This document shows, piece after piece, positions 1-11,893 of a stretch of DNA of 64,000 bases. Location of the stretch: the NCBI RefSeq assembly GCF_039555335.1, contig NC_092628.1, positions 101,764,647-101,828,646 on the forward strand, given 5' to 3'. A program made the position numbers and the translations under genes. Numbering within the stretch: the stretch's first letter is position 1; the number at the start of each line of letters is the position of its first letter. This stretch comes from Amphiura filiformis. Taxonomy: Eukaryota; Echinodermata; Ophiuroidea; Amphilepidida; Amphiuridae. The notes under the pieces were generated by a model that did no database searches, was not told the origin of the DNA, and saw only the letters and a program-made list of their open reading frames with translations.

Positions 1-474
1 TTGATTCTTGCGAAAAATAATTTGCAGGAATGATTTTACTTTTGCGGAGGTACAGTACAGTACAGTATGTTTAGACAGGATTTTTTACAAGAATCTCTTA
101 ATTTTACAAGAATTTATTTACAGATTCATGCCAAAATTCTAACTCTGAACTCCATGACATTGTTTGCAAACACTCATTTTAGCACACTAAATCAAATTAT
201 CAAAATACAAAAATACATCAAAACTACTCCATTAAAATTGGACACAAACTGCTAATCAAATAAATGTTCATATGCAATGGAAACAATACCATGGTGTTTA
301 TAATCATCTCTACCAGCTGACATATACAGACTTGTTTAACTAAAATTGAGACTGGTATAACGTGACCCCAAATTATCATACAGGGTCTGTGGTGTCTTAC
401 CCACCAGCACCATTGCTGTCACAGCAATTGACAAGCAGTGTTTACTCGGAGGCCCTCTGTAGAAGTGACACATT

Positions 475-659
475 GGGCTATTACAATTAAATCCATACAC
501 CCCCTATGGAAGATATGACCTGAATTTCCATACAAGGGGTGTAAATTTCAAATGGAATCACCCAATCAAGTAACCCAATTTGAAATACACACTCCCTGTG
601 TGGGAGATTAAGGTCATGTTTTCCACATGGGGTATATGGATTTCAACTGGAATAGCCCA
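475..659. mobile_element. GGGCTATTCCAG palindromic MITE, copy 1
   Basis: A ~185-bp element that reads nearly the same on both strands: GGGCTATT..AAATCCATACACCCC at the left and GGATTTCAACTGGAATAGCCC at the right, with AGATT-AAGGTCATG and CATTTGAAAT-CACACTCCC blocks between. No ORF. It is the most frequent repeat of the window. Confidence 0.9.
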
Positions 660-660
660 T

Positions 661-1243
661 TGGGTAGATATACTGCAATTAACAGACTAGCACCTGTCAT
701 ACAATGATTGCATACATTCTACAATATTCAGTCTCAACTTTTGATCAAACATAAAATAGCACACAATAATCTATTTACTTGAATGGCAGCAAACTTTACA
801 TCTAAATATAGCAAGAAACTAAAGTAAGCTGGAATGTATAGTGTAATATATGCAGTTTAAAAAATAATTTGATAATTACGAATAATTCCACACAATATGG
901 CAATACAGTCCAACCTTTCTCCACTGAAAATTTGAAAAATCCAGATAATTCTGTGTAATTCTAATTCTGCACTGAATGCCCGAGGTTCTAAAAAACTGAA
1001 ACAGCAAAAGGGACTGAATATACTGCATTTGAGTGCTGTATGTAACACATGTCATTATTCATGCAGCAGTGCATGAAATTAAGATGTTAAAGCATAAAAA
1101 CATGCATTCCTATGACAATCACAAAACCTGATAACAGAGAGATCTGTATACGAGGTTCGAATGAGGAAGGTTTGACTTGTACCTAATGCGAGTACTGTGA
1201 ATCATGAATGCTACATCCCACTACATCATTGTACATGGAAACT
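661..1243. other. No gene seen
   Basis: AT-rich DNA between two MITE copies. No splice-flanked or protein-like frame was found. Confidence 0.6.
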
Positions 1244-1247
1244 TTAA

Positions 1248-1913
1248 GGGCTGGGGTATGAACGTTTGGACAGTATTTATTTTGGGACATTAGAGCACAT
1301 CAGACATATCGAATTGCATTCTGAATACGAAGAATGTCATTCTGATATCAAATAATTTCGATTTTTGAAATTCGCAATTTAATACACATTTTATGGCAAA
1401 TCATTAAAATTGATATTTTTGATATTTAACAGTACTTGAAGTAAACTTTATAAATCTGATGATTTATACTTAAAGTGTATGTAGGTGGGATGAAAAGCCG
1501 ACGATCAATTGAAAATTTTGACCTTTTCAGTATTGAAGATATGGATTTTTTCCCCAAAACACCAAAAAAAAAAAAAAATTAGGTCTTTTTGGGAAAAATC
1601 CATATCTTCAATATGAAAGGTCAAAATTTTCAATTGACCGTCGGCTTTTCCTCCCTGCTACATACACTTTAAGAATATATCATTAGATTTATATAATTTA
1701 CTTCGAGGACTGTTATATATCAAAATTTGAAAAATATCAAATTTTTATAATTTGTCATAAAATTTGTATTATATTGTGATTTTCAAAAAATGAAAATTAT
1801 TTGATATCAGAAAGACATGCTTCGTATTCAGAATGCAATTCGATAGGTCTGAGGTGCTCTCATGTCACACAAAAAATACTGTCGAAACGCAATAAACGTT
1901 CATTTTAGATCCC
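1248..1913. mobile_element. TTAA-flanked inverted-repeat element, copy 1 (666 bp)
   Basis: Flanked by TTAA at 1244-1247 and 1914-1917. Ends begin GGGCTGGGG on the left and finish TAGATCCC on the right. It is about 95% like 58609-59251 by eye and forms a near-complete palindrome with a T/A-rich centre. Non-autonomous: no coding frame. Confidence 0.85.
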
Positions 1914-1937
1914 TTAAATGCACTCTTAAAAATACCT

Positions 1938-2085
1938 TTGGTAAATCCCATAAGCCTTTGTGGGTAAACCTCCGATGCCGTCATGCTGATGTGCAATCGT
2001 TACCGCTCACTTCACGCTTTCAAATACACAATGATGTGCATTTCTCAGGTCTACCCTCAAAGGCTTATGGGTTTTACCAAAATGG
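1938..2085. repeat. Foldback pair around AAGCCTTTGTGGG
   Basis: GGTAAATCCCATAAGCCTTT at the left is mirrored by AAAGGCTTATGGGTTTTACC at the right, with a ~65-bp loop. Confidence 0.7.
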
Positions 2086-2205
2086 TAAATTGTTAACCCC
2101 AGATTTTGATTTGAAGAAGTATACTTGAAGAAATTCAGGATACTGAATACCATTATCTGAACACCAACGAAAAAATGTAAAATGTATACTTGGAACAATA
2201 CCCAG

Positions 2206-2299
2206 ATTTAGGATTTCTCTACCAGAAGTCAATTCCTGCTATTAATTCCTGTGGATTTTCGGCACAAATTGACTTCGGTAGAGAAACCCTAAATCTTTC
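2206..2299. repeat. Short hairpin element
   Basis: GATTTAGGATTTCTCTACC and GGTAGAGAAACCCTAAATC are inverted, enclosing ~55 bp. Confidence 0.75.
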
Positions 2300-2408
2300 A
2301 GTTTCAGTTACTAACAAATCAAAATATATACATAGGCAATAATCTGCATATTTGGGATGAAAAAAAAAGAATTCCTTGGGTCCTCGTTGGATAAGAAGAT
2401 AAATCATT

Positions 2409-2586
2409 TTAGGCCTAAAAAAGGATTGCTGTATTGGCGTGACTTAACTGACCCTAAGAGAATAGGTCATACATCTCTGGGCACCTACATGATGGAAAGA
2501 TTATGTTTCAATGAGCGTTGAATATATTCTTACCTACCGCATTTTTGTTCAGCTTATTACGCCAATACAACATTTTTTAGGCCTTA
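2409..2586. mobile_element. Foldback element with TTAGGCCTAAAAAA ends
   Basis: Inverted ends share TAGGCCTAAAAAA and GTATTGGCGT, 178 bp in all. A related right end occurs near 30185-30235. Confidence 0.7.
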
Positions 2587-3109
2587 GTTTACTTTTACTG
2601 CCTACAAATTTGCACCAAATTCTCAATTTAAAGGGAAATACACTTTCATGTTTATACTTGAATAATCATTGTGGCTACACTCTTAGAATACACAAAACAT
2701 TGTCAATACGACTATGGCTATATATACAAACACACACACACAAAACTAAAATTTGTATTGAAGTAGCTACCAGATAATTTTTCACTGAATACAACAAAGA
2801 TAACACTTGTAAAAAATAGAATTCTTTCTTTCTTTGTCATGATTATACATTACATTAAGCCAAATAAAGTTGATATATCTGTGCATCATGTCAATGATAG
2901 GATTAAAATGAATCAATTGAATACATAAAATCTTTTTTAGAATAAAATCTGGTTAAAAACAATATATTCAATTTTTGCCAATCTTATGCCAATTTAAAGC
3001 AACACTACTGACCTCCTGTACAGCTGCACTAGCCAACTCAATATAGGCATTCAAAGATAAAAGCTGAATTCCATGAATTCATTGCTAATTCTGCAGCGTG
3101 AAGGGTTAT

Positions 3110-3395
3110 TATTGCTTTTTTGTTTGTTTTGGTCTTTTTAACTTGGGTAAATGATTCTGTGTTGAAACAGTTCTCTCCCATGATGCCCAAGGCCATGGTT
3201 GGGTGTATGAACAGTCAGCCATTACCCTGATTGAAACTGGCTGTGAGGTCTTTGTTATCCACTGCATCTGCCTCACGACAATTCAAATGCAGTAATGGAG
3301 AGAGCAGAATATTTAATTTTTGACTCCACCACAGATTGAACTGAGGACCTCTTGCATGAGTCAAAGACCTTACCCACTGCTCTCTAGCTGTTTTT
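3110..3395 (-). mobile_element. tRNA-derived SINE-like sequence
   Basis: On the minus strand the 5' part reads AGCAGTGGGTAAGG (A-box-like) and then GGTCCTCAGTTCAATC (B-box-like). The unrelated body ends in an ACCCAAGTTAAAAAGACC tail. The layout fits a tRNA-headed SINE. A single copy is seen in the window. Confidence 0.5.
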
Positions 3396-3706
3396 AAAAA
3401 GCAGTTATTTTATCAAAAGCCAAACTTTTTTTAAATTGATTCTCCTGCAGCTAAACAGGTCTGAAATTTAAAAAAAATCAAATAACCTTGCTGCATTGCA
3501 ACAAATACAATATGTACACATTTTATAATTCTCAAATTGTATAGTCTTTAAGCTGATATTAGATAAGGAAATAATGCAACTTTATATTTGGCATGAAATG
3601 TATAGAAATCATAAATGAAGACTACTAATCCAAAACTCACTCCTCAGATCATCACCAATATGTTCCTCATTTACTGAATGGTCAGTCACCCTCAAACAGG
3701 AATACT

Positions 3707-3966
3707 GGGCTATTCTATTTGAAATCAAAACTCCCCCCGTGGAAGATTTAGCTCAAGTGTTTCCCAGAGGGAGCATGAATTTCAAATAGATGACAATTAG
3801 GAAACTTCCACTTGAAATACTCACTCCAGTTGAGGAAGATAAAGCCATATTTATACAGGGGGGTACAGGTTTCAAAACAATAACCGTAGCCAATTCCATT
3901 TGAAAAACATACTCCCTCTGTGAAAGACTTTCACAGGGGTATGGCAGATTTCAATGGAATAGCCCA
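3707..3966. mobile_element. GGGCTATTCCAG MITE, copy 2 (longer, diverged)
   Basis: GGGCTATTCTATTTGAAATC start and TTTCAATGGAATAGCCC end. About 70 bp longer than the norm because of an internal partial duplication. Confidence 0.82.
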
Positions 3967-4336
3967 TTATTTGCCCAGAAGGGATGTGACTGTTCCATAA
4001 TTTAATGGTGTAAAATATTGAATTTTTGATAAAATAGTGACATCTGTAAAATACTGACCTAAAAAAATAAATTCTAATAAAATGAGTAGCATTGACGTAG
4101 TAGGCTGAGCGAGTTTTGGAGAAGCTCTCTTCAAATGTGACATGATTTGATCCAAGTTGTCTTATATTACTAATGTTTGATAAGACTAAATTTGATTTCA
4201 AAATGATGACAAGAAAATTACAAATATTACAAACTTGATCATGAATACACTATATAAGTTTTCAACTTGATATATTTGGTGATAATAAATTTAGAAATTT
4301 CAGACAGACAAAATGGATCAGATCAAGTAACAAATT

Positions 4337-4523
4337 GGACTATTCGAGGTGAAATCCCTACACCCCATATGGAAGACATTATTTTAATCTCCCACACAGG
4401 GGTATAGACTTTAAATGGAGTCACCCATTCAGGTAACCCCATTTTAAATTCACACTGCCAATGTGGGAGATTCAGGTCATGTCTTCCATAGGGGTTGTAT
4501 GGATTTCAACTGCAATAGCGCAT
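4337..4523. mobile_element. GGGCTATTCCAG MITE, copy 3
   Basis: GGACTATTCGAGGTGAAATC to TTTCAACTGCAATAGCG, with both ends slightly mutated and the interior typical. Confidence 0.85.
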
Positions 4524-5000
4524 TCTTAGGCACAGCATAGTGGTAGGTAAGCAAATCAATTGAAAATAGAATGGTCTGAATTTGATTTGAATAGATACGA
4601 TTTTAAAATATATTCAATTTCATTGTGTATTCATATTTGGATAGATTGAGTTGCATAAATTACAATATGTACATTATTATCATCAATATATTATGCAGCA
4701 TAAAATCATTACTATGCTTCAGATTAAAAAAGAACATTATGGCAATATTTCCATGTCTGTACAAATGATTATAGATTGTGAATGACAGATTTTCCTCTGG
4801 AACTTTCACGAAGACATTGCCAAAATGGTTTCATATTTAATTTCACTCATCAGGATGCATCTTTCACAAAACTGGGCTACATCACAAGCAAATTTACAAC
4901 AGATACATATTAAAAACTGGGTTTGGATTGATGCTTGTTGATTGATTGACATTGCAGGAATTTATGTGTCTATCCCCATGGTTACTGTACTACTGCCTAT

Positions 5001-5165
5001 CTAATAGACCTCTTGATTGGTTAATTACATGATATAATCATCTTAGTAACCAATCAAAATAGAGCTTTAAGATCTTTAAGCACTTAGCACTACTAACTAT
5101 TTTTACCACCTCTCTGATTGGCTCAATACATGATACAGCCCTCTTTGTAACCAATCAAAATAGTC
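5001..5165. repeat. Two-copy direct repeat with CCAATCAAAATAG
   Basis: CTCT-TGATTGG-TACATGATA-...-GTAACCAATCAAAATAG occurs at 5010-5062 and 5111-5164. Each copy has inverted ATTGG/CCAAT blocks, so each is a small hairpin. Confidence 0.65.
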
Positions 5166-5726
5166 CTTACTTGGCTGACAATCTGGCCTGTAGTGCCCAT
5201 GGGGTTAACGTTACCATCAGTAACCCTGTTTGTATACATAGGGGTTAGAAGTCCATCCCTAGACTAATGATGGGACTGTGTGTGTAGATAAAAACTGTGG
5301 CCTACATATGGAATTAAATTTAGGTTTCACACATAATTTCTATATACATGTCACCTGAAATAATTAGGAAACCTTAACTACATTTCCTGTATAAGGAGTT
5401 CCCTATAATCTGCCGTCCTGGGTTCACCACTGACATGATTTACAGGGCATTTAGAGGGCATTACTGCTTTTTTAAAACACAAAAGAAAATAATGAGAACT
5501 TGTGGGAACTGTTGCCAACATTTTGGAAATTTTACTCATCTTCCTAGGGAAAAATACCTTCTTACATTTAAAAAAACACACATAAATATGTAATTATGTT
5601 AAACATTTCAGCAGGAGTATTACAATTGATATGTATGAGGGTACAGTAAGCAATTCCGAGTACATTCCTTTTATATAACATATACACAGACCAGAGAATT
5701 TGATTCTCTCTTCAGCAAATCAAAAT

Positions 5727-5897
5727 GGGCTATTCCAGTTGAAATCCATATGGTAGACAAGACCTATCTTCCATACATAGTGTGAATTTTAAATAGAATT
5801 ATCTGAATGATGACTCCATTTGAAATCTACACCACCTGTATGGGAGATTAAGGTCATGTCTTCCATTGAGGGTGTATGGATTTCAACTGCAATAGCC
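5727..5897. mobile_element. GGGCTATTCCAG MITE, copy 4
   Basis: Left end intact, about 15 bp deleted near the left arm, right end TTTCAACTGCAATAGCC. Confidence 0.85.
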
Positions 5898-7500
5898 AGA
5901 TGTGTTAACTAGAATTCCAACATTTTCATATATTTGGTGACAGCTTATTTACACTTAATTACAGTAAAATGCAATTTGCCAAAATAGTGAGCAATTTGTA
6001 TACATTTCAAGTTTAAAACTAGTCCTATATTATTATGATCATTATGAAAATACAAGTCACAGAGATTTTTGGTTGTACGTCAGCACATAGCTTCTATATA
6101 TGCACGGCTGTAATTATGTGGCTATTTCAGGAACTTGCTAACATGTGTTATTTATTTGAAGCCATAATATACTTATAATTTTTTAATAAATTTCATTTTT
6201 GTTTTTCAAACCCCAATTGTTGTTGGGGTTTTCCTTCATTTTACCTCATTATTTTCACCTAAAAATGAACAGAAAAACCTCCTGACAGTTATTTCAATTT
6301 TGTGATTCCAAAATTTACACAAAAAAACTACAAGAATCATAAATTATGGCTTCAAGTACAATAATTAACCCTTCTGCTAATATGACTGGTTTGACGTTCT
6401 GGGGTTTGCTAATAATGCACTACTTTCACTTTGGTATCATACTTTTTAAACCTGCAGTTATTATCCTGATTATTGTGAATGAACACAGCTGCTACTGATG
6501 TAAAATAAATTCATTCAATGCATCACATACTATTGTGTATGTTTCTATTCCATACAGTGACTTTGCCATCATTACACCAATGTAAACTGTTACACTTCTT
6601 CAATAATTTGTCTGTGACATTGATCCCTATCTAAATTGATTACTTACAATGACATCAAAAAATAGGAATGACAGTCCCAGATAGGTCCTCCAAATATATG
6701 TGTGGTAAACACCACACATAGTAATATTAATTTTTTTTTTTCATTTTCAGCCTCTTACAAGTTAACCTCAAATGACCTTTGACCTCAGTGTGTGACCTTG
6801 AACAACACCATTTATACATGAACGTTCCCATAGTGCAGCTATGGCCTAAGTTTGGTTGCAATATCATTTGAATTATTTATATGAGACCAAATTTGAAAGA
6901 GCCTTACATAATTGTTAACAATGGACATCTACATGATGCCATAAGGTCTTTTCCTTTGGACGACCCAATAAGAAAAATACATTTCGGACTTGTTGAATTT
7001 TGTGATTTCTCAGAAACCATATTTCATTACATGCATACAACAGTATGTGAAGTGACATTGTCGAGTTCAGATGTATGAGCCGATAAATACCATTTTCAAA
7101 ACTATTTGAGTTAAGACCAATAACATGTGCCCTATAATGCTAGCTTCAAATTTACACCCTGCTTGTGAAAATACAAGTATGATCAAAAGTAGCACATAGG
7201 TTTTTCAGCAGTTATAATATCTAAAATTGAGAAAAATTGATATGTTATTTTTTTATTATCTGAACTTGATTCTGAACACTGCAGTTAACAACAGGTAATT
7301 TGTTAGTTACAGACTGTAACAGGTAGGTATAGATAAATGAAGACATTTGACAGAATTGCACTAATTTCAGTAGACTGATTACAAGGTGTCTCTATAGAAA
7401 GTTATACAGGGTACAAATCATGAAATACTATATTGCTACAAATACATAAAGCTGTGATGAGGCTAATGAATCACAATTGGCAGTGAAAAGAACAGACTAC
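5898..7500. other. No gene seen; one DR1-like site
   Basis: AT-rich DNA. A short hairpin lies at 6690-6720. TGACCTTTGACCT at 6773-6785 equals an AGGTCA-x-AGGTCA direct repeat on the other strand. The 65-codon frame at 6881-7078 has no supporting features. Confidence 0.5.
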
Positions 7501-7504
7501 AGTA

Positions 7505-7671
7505 TGTCCACCTTGAAGTACTAAGTAAAGTACGCAGTAAATTAGTTTCAGCGCGCCGTAATGTCAAAAGGAATTAACGCGCTGCTAAGCTGCACACGAA
7601 TGCATGACCGTCTTTATACACGATGCATGATACGCTAATGAGCGAACCTTACTTCGTACTTTAAAGTGGAC
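7505..7671. mobile_element. Foldback element with GTCCACCTTGAAGTAC ends
   Basis: Inverted ends GTCCACCTTGAAGTAC and GTACTTTAAAGTGGAC enclose a GCGCGC-containing centre, 167 bp. No ORF. Confidence 0.72.
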
Positions 7672-8377
7672 AAAACTTTATATCTACATAAGTAATGGTC
7701 ACACAATCTAATCCAATCAAGCTAAATTGAGTTTTCATCACAATATCAATGCTCTGCAATGATGAAATCATGTGATTGTGAAGTTATGATAATTAATAAT
7801 TATAATTCTTACCTATTCTATCGGTTCTATTATTTTGTTTATTTTTCAAGTTTCCGACATTAGCCCCAAGTAGATCAGATGTGATTTACAGCTAAATTTG
7901 AAAACCATGAGGACAAACATACTCTCCTCAGATGTAAGCCAATGCTGCCAGAGTCCTAAACATCCAATATTTCTGGAAACCACTTTATTTCTGTACAAGG
8001 AACTTTATTCCGAATAAATCCAATATTAAGAATTTCCTTAAATCTGGCATCTGTGTAGTGTACAGGGAACTGGCTTACACTCATTCAACTAGCTGCAGAC
8101 AAATGGCTGATGTTTACTCCACCACATCATCATCAAGACTGATTAATATTTGGCTGTAGATTTTGTAAACCTGAGATAAATAATTTCTATTATTCAATTT
8201 GACTGTGACATAACTTCTGATTGGCTATGCAAGAATACCAAGAGCAAAAGAGTGGATGGAGTGTTTTCTATTTCTTCCAGCTATACTATCATGGACAAAA
8301 AACATCACAGCATTGTATGAGAAAGTGATAGAGGAGTTAACATCAGACTTAACACTACACATAACATAGAATTCAAA

Positions 8378-8539
8378 CTATAACAGGTGTCGCTGTCCCA
8401 GGCAGGATTGGGTTATATAGTATTTGGCTTGCTGTAGGTAGATTGAGTTGATTCTTCTCACATCCTTTTGGATCAAGTCTTCATCTTGGTACCAATGATA
8501 CCTGTAGGTCACATGGTCCAGCTTTCTTGATATGTTCAT
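8378..8539 (-). CDS. Possible small ORF or terminal exon, 53 residues, unknown
   Basis: An ATG-initiated frame reads MNISRKLDHVTYRYHWY and ends LGQRHLL before TAG. An in-frame TAG lies 15 bases before the ATG. Composition is charged, aromatic and protein-like, unlike nearby random frames, but I do not recognise it. It could be a terminal exon (a TAG acceptor lies at the upstream stop), part of a long 3' UTR, or chance. Confidence 0.22.
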   Translation of the reverse strand: MNISRKLDHVTYRYHWYQDEDLIQKDVRRINSIYLQQAKYYITQSCLGQRHLL

Positions 8540-11045
8540 GATGACTGACTTCTACTCAAAGTTGCTACCACTTTGATCTACAGGATGAAAATTATATACA
8601 AAAAGAAAAGATTTATTAAAACATGCAATCAAGTAAAACACATCATGAAGTAATAGATAACTTTGGAGTGACTATATGAGAAAGCTTTAATGGAAATAAC
8701 ATCACATGGTATGGGTTTAAAAAGTACAATGATTTTCTAATCATGTTCAAGAGTGCATGCAATATGGATGCAACAACATGCATCAGAGGCTTTCTGTACA
8801 TGAATGAACACATTTTGATTGGTTGTTTTTTTATAGTCAGCCAGGCAATTTTGTGATAATGTGACAGTGATACAATCAAGTCATGAATATTTTGTCAATC
8901 AAACTTAACTTTCATTTTGGCATATTCGCATACATGCTTATACAATAGATGACTTGTGGCTCTTTCATAACCTAAGCAAACTGGTGACATGCTCAAATAG
9001 ATAGTGAGGAATATGTCACAGGTTGTCTTGGATTACAGTACTCAATGTCAGATGAACAATTCTAATAGCCAGACATACACATTCGACACTTAAGAATGAT
9101 CAGAAGATTGAACGTACATTTTGTTTCACCTCAAGTTTGGTAGTCATGTCAATGCTGTTATGCAGTTGCATTGCTCATGTACATGTATACGCACTGCAGG
9201 ATTAAGTTAACATGAGATTCAATGCCACAACCAGCAAAATACACCAGTTATTACACACGCTATTACTAAACTCAAGGTAAAACAAAATATAGTATCCAAT
9301 GACAATGAAAAATACAATTAAAGAAATGAATGCTAAGTTATATAAAAATGGATACATAAACAAGAAAAACAATGTTTTTCCAACAGAAGTATTGGGAACA
9401 TGTCTGGTATATAACATAACGAAAGCAAGCTGTTTAAAACAGAATAAATTACACAGTCCATTGTAAAGAACGGTTTGATTTATAAAAACAGCAATAAAAG
9501 TTAATATTATGCACATAAGAAACCAATACTTTGCACAAATATAGCGTAAGAATTTAATTTGAAATGCTGATCATTATTCATGCATTAGCAAAAGGTTTTG
9601 ATATTGCAGGTTCCATAAGTACCAAGAATGAAAAAGAAATAAAAGCTACCTATTTATTAGACAGAAAATTAGTGATCTGTGGGTTTAAATCCATAGTATT
9701 ATATTCATTCAATATCAATTTTTTGCTTGTGTCAATCCCACATGACTCGGGTACCCACATAAATACTGTACTGTACAATCTCCAAACATACTCCTTGCAC
9801 TCTACCCATTTAAAGTGCCCTACCCAATTATTTAATGAGGATACCGAGTCATAAAGTCTCTTCTAATTCTACAAATAAGTGGGCATCACTTGATTTGCCT
9901 GATAACAAAATGACTGTAAGCAGTTCCACAAACACTCACAATTTTCATCATGCAAATTTAAGCTTACTCGCTTAGAACAAAGCCCTATTTTAAAGTACTT
10001 GTGGCTCAAATGATAATGTATAAGAAATTGCTATTGGGGCCTACCAGTAAGTGGTGTTCATACAGAGTACTTGAGTGATAATGAAAGTGATTAAAAGTTC
10101 CATTTTCAAAGCATCATCATCTTCTGAAGACATTTAGTGGACCAGGCGAAAATGTTTCAGGTGAGCGCAAAATTGTGCAGTGTTGTTTGTAATATACATG
10201 CAACGTGTGCTCGGGTATGATGAAGGAATTCAGGCAGAACAGATACCCATACTTCCACATTTCGCAATAGAAAATCTTGTGGTCGCCTGCTCCACAGCTG
10301 AAGGATGTTGATGATGATGATGATGCTTGTTAAAACTATATCAAAGAAGTTCTAATTTTCAGCCTCTTATAATGCAGTGTATTATTTATAATGATGTTGA
10401 TAACATGTGTTATGTCTATGATGAGCCAAACTTTCAAAATTTCAACTTCAGCTAGTTTTGTAGTTCTTCACACGTGGATCAGGAACCACAGCATACTGAA
10501 ATGATATATGTGAAATGCAGTGCATTACAGAACACAAACAAAATGTATGCTCTTTAACATAAGTTTGCTGGACACATGAGGTAATAATCCATCAGGAGTA
10601 CACTATTTTGAGCCACACACAAACATGGCCGAGTCTGTGTAGTCACATGACACATGTCTCATTCAAGTAACATGCCGAGGGTTGAGAACCAGAAAGACTT
10701 AACTAATTTTCATTGCCAGTAAGGCTTTCTGGTTCTCTACCCTCAAAGGTACCTTTTGACGACATTACAAAAATGTATACAGATATAAGAAAATGCTTGC
10801 CAAGAAAGAATGAAGTAATGAATGTCTTCTAATTATAGTAATTTCAAATTAGGAAGTTGGACATCATGATTGTATATCAAAGGACAGTTAAAGCTTCACT
10901 TGCAGGACTCATGTTTAGTATTTCCTTAACTAGCCCGCCGTCCCTGATTAGAGAAGCTGTTGCAGCGTACAACTTGTTTGCAAGCATTTCTTTCAGCCTA
11001 GATATATTTGTACACTAATAATCATTCATGTTCTGTTTAAAGAAT
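8540..11045. other. No confident gene; candidate 3' flank of LMTK
   Basis: Low-complexity AT-rich DNA. It contains the short candidate exon at 10448-10495, a (GAT)n run near 10305-10325, and a hairpin at 10678-10750 (GAGAACCAGAAAG mirrored by CTTTCTGGTTCTC). Confidence 0.45.
10448..10495 (-). CDS. Possible short terminal exon (15 residues)
   Basis: A good acceptor (ATATATCATTTCAG) is followed by an open stretch reading YAVVPDPRVKNYKTS and a TGA. It lies downstream of LMTK exon 13 on the same strand and could be an alternative last exon of that gene. No donor joining it in phase was found, and I do not recognise the peptide. Confidence 0.25.
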   Translation of the reverse strand, partial: YAVVPDPRVKNYKTS

Positions 11046-11217
11046 GGACTACTCCAGCTGAAAGCTATATACCCCTGTGGAGGATTAACTTTAATCTTCC
11101 AAACAGGAAGTCTAGATTTCAAATGGAATCACCCATTCAGGTAACCTCATCTGAAAGTCATACTCCCTATGTGGAAGATTCCATACAGGGTGTATGGATT
11201 TCACCAGGAATAGGCCA
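11046..11217. mobile_element. GGGCTATTCCAG MITE, copy 5
   Basis: GGACTACTCCAGCTGAAAGC to TTTCACCAGGAATAGGCCA. Lies just downstream of the LMTK gene. Confidence 0.82.
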
Positions 11218-11617
11218 ATTACTAACAGGCATGAGCAAAAGCCAAACGTACCATTATGCTAGTAATGCTACTAGGCCAAAACAACAAAACAAGTTTGTTT
11301 CCTGTAGCGTGCATTATGTTTTTGACGGCCTATTTTGCACATTAGAAATGTTTTCACATACAAAGAAAAAACAAACAAACAAAAAAAAAACCCAGAAAAA
11401 TCACAAGAAATAATACAAAACACTACTGGAGTAAATATTTACACATTACACAACAAACAAGCGTTTTGTCGCATTTTGCATTTGACCGGCTACAGGAAAC
11501 AAACATTTTTTTGCCTTATAAATAGAGTTTATGTTATGAACTACTTTACAAGTATTGTAGAGGCTACAGAACTATTTTATCTTTGTTATCAGATGAGGTG
11601 TTCTTTGCAGACGATAG

Positions 11618-11893
11618 CTATGAACTATGTGAATAAATTGCTGCTATGATGAGTGGAAATGGCCGGCTAAATATTTTAGCAGCAAGCTTTAATGTTATGT
11701 AGTTGAATGGTTTATAAAACAAACCCAATTTTGTATCCATGTCAAAATCTATTAGGCCTGAAGTATCAGTCTCTGATGCAGGTTGCTGGCTTTCAGGGTT
11801 ATTCACTGTGAAACTGAATTCAGGAAGTCCAAAGTCTGTGGAAGAGGTTAGACTATGCTCTTGGTGAACGGTGGTTGATGTACTCCATTGACC
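11618..11893 (-). CDS. LMTK: LMTK exon 13: candidate C-terminal exon
   Basis: A phase-0 acceptor CTTACAAAG at 11894 opens a frame reading GQWS..., then STDFGLPEFSFTVNN, SGLIDFDMDT, and a hydrophobic end, with the stop at 11620-11618. The first 55 or so residues look like genuine acidic tail. The last 30 (KLGLFYKPFNYITLKL...) look like read-through of non-coding DNA, so a donor may have been missed near 11725. Transcript data would settle this. Confidence 0.5.
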   Translation of the reverse strand, partial: GQWSTSTTVHQEHSLTSSTDFGLPEFSFTVNNPESQQPASETDTSGLIDFDMDTKLGLFYKPFNYITLKLAAKIFSRPFPLIIAAIYSHSS

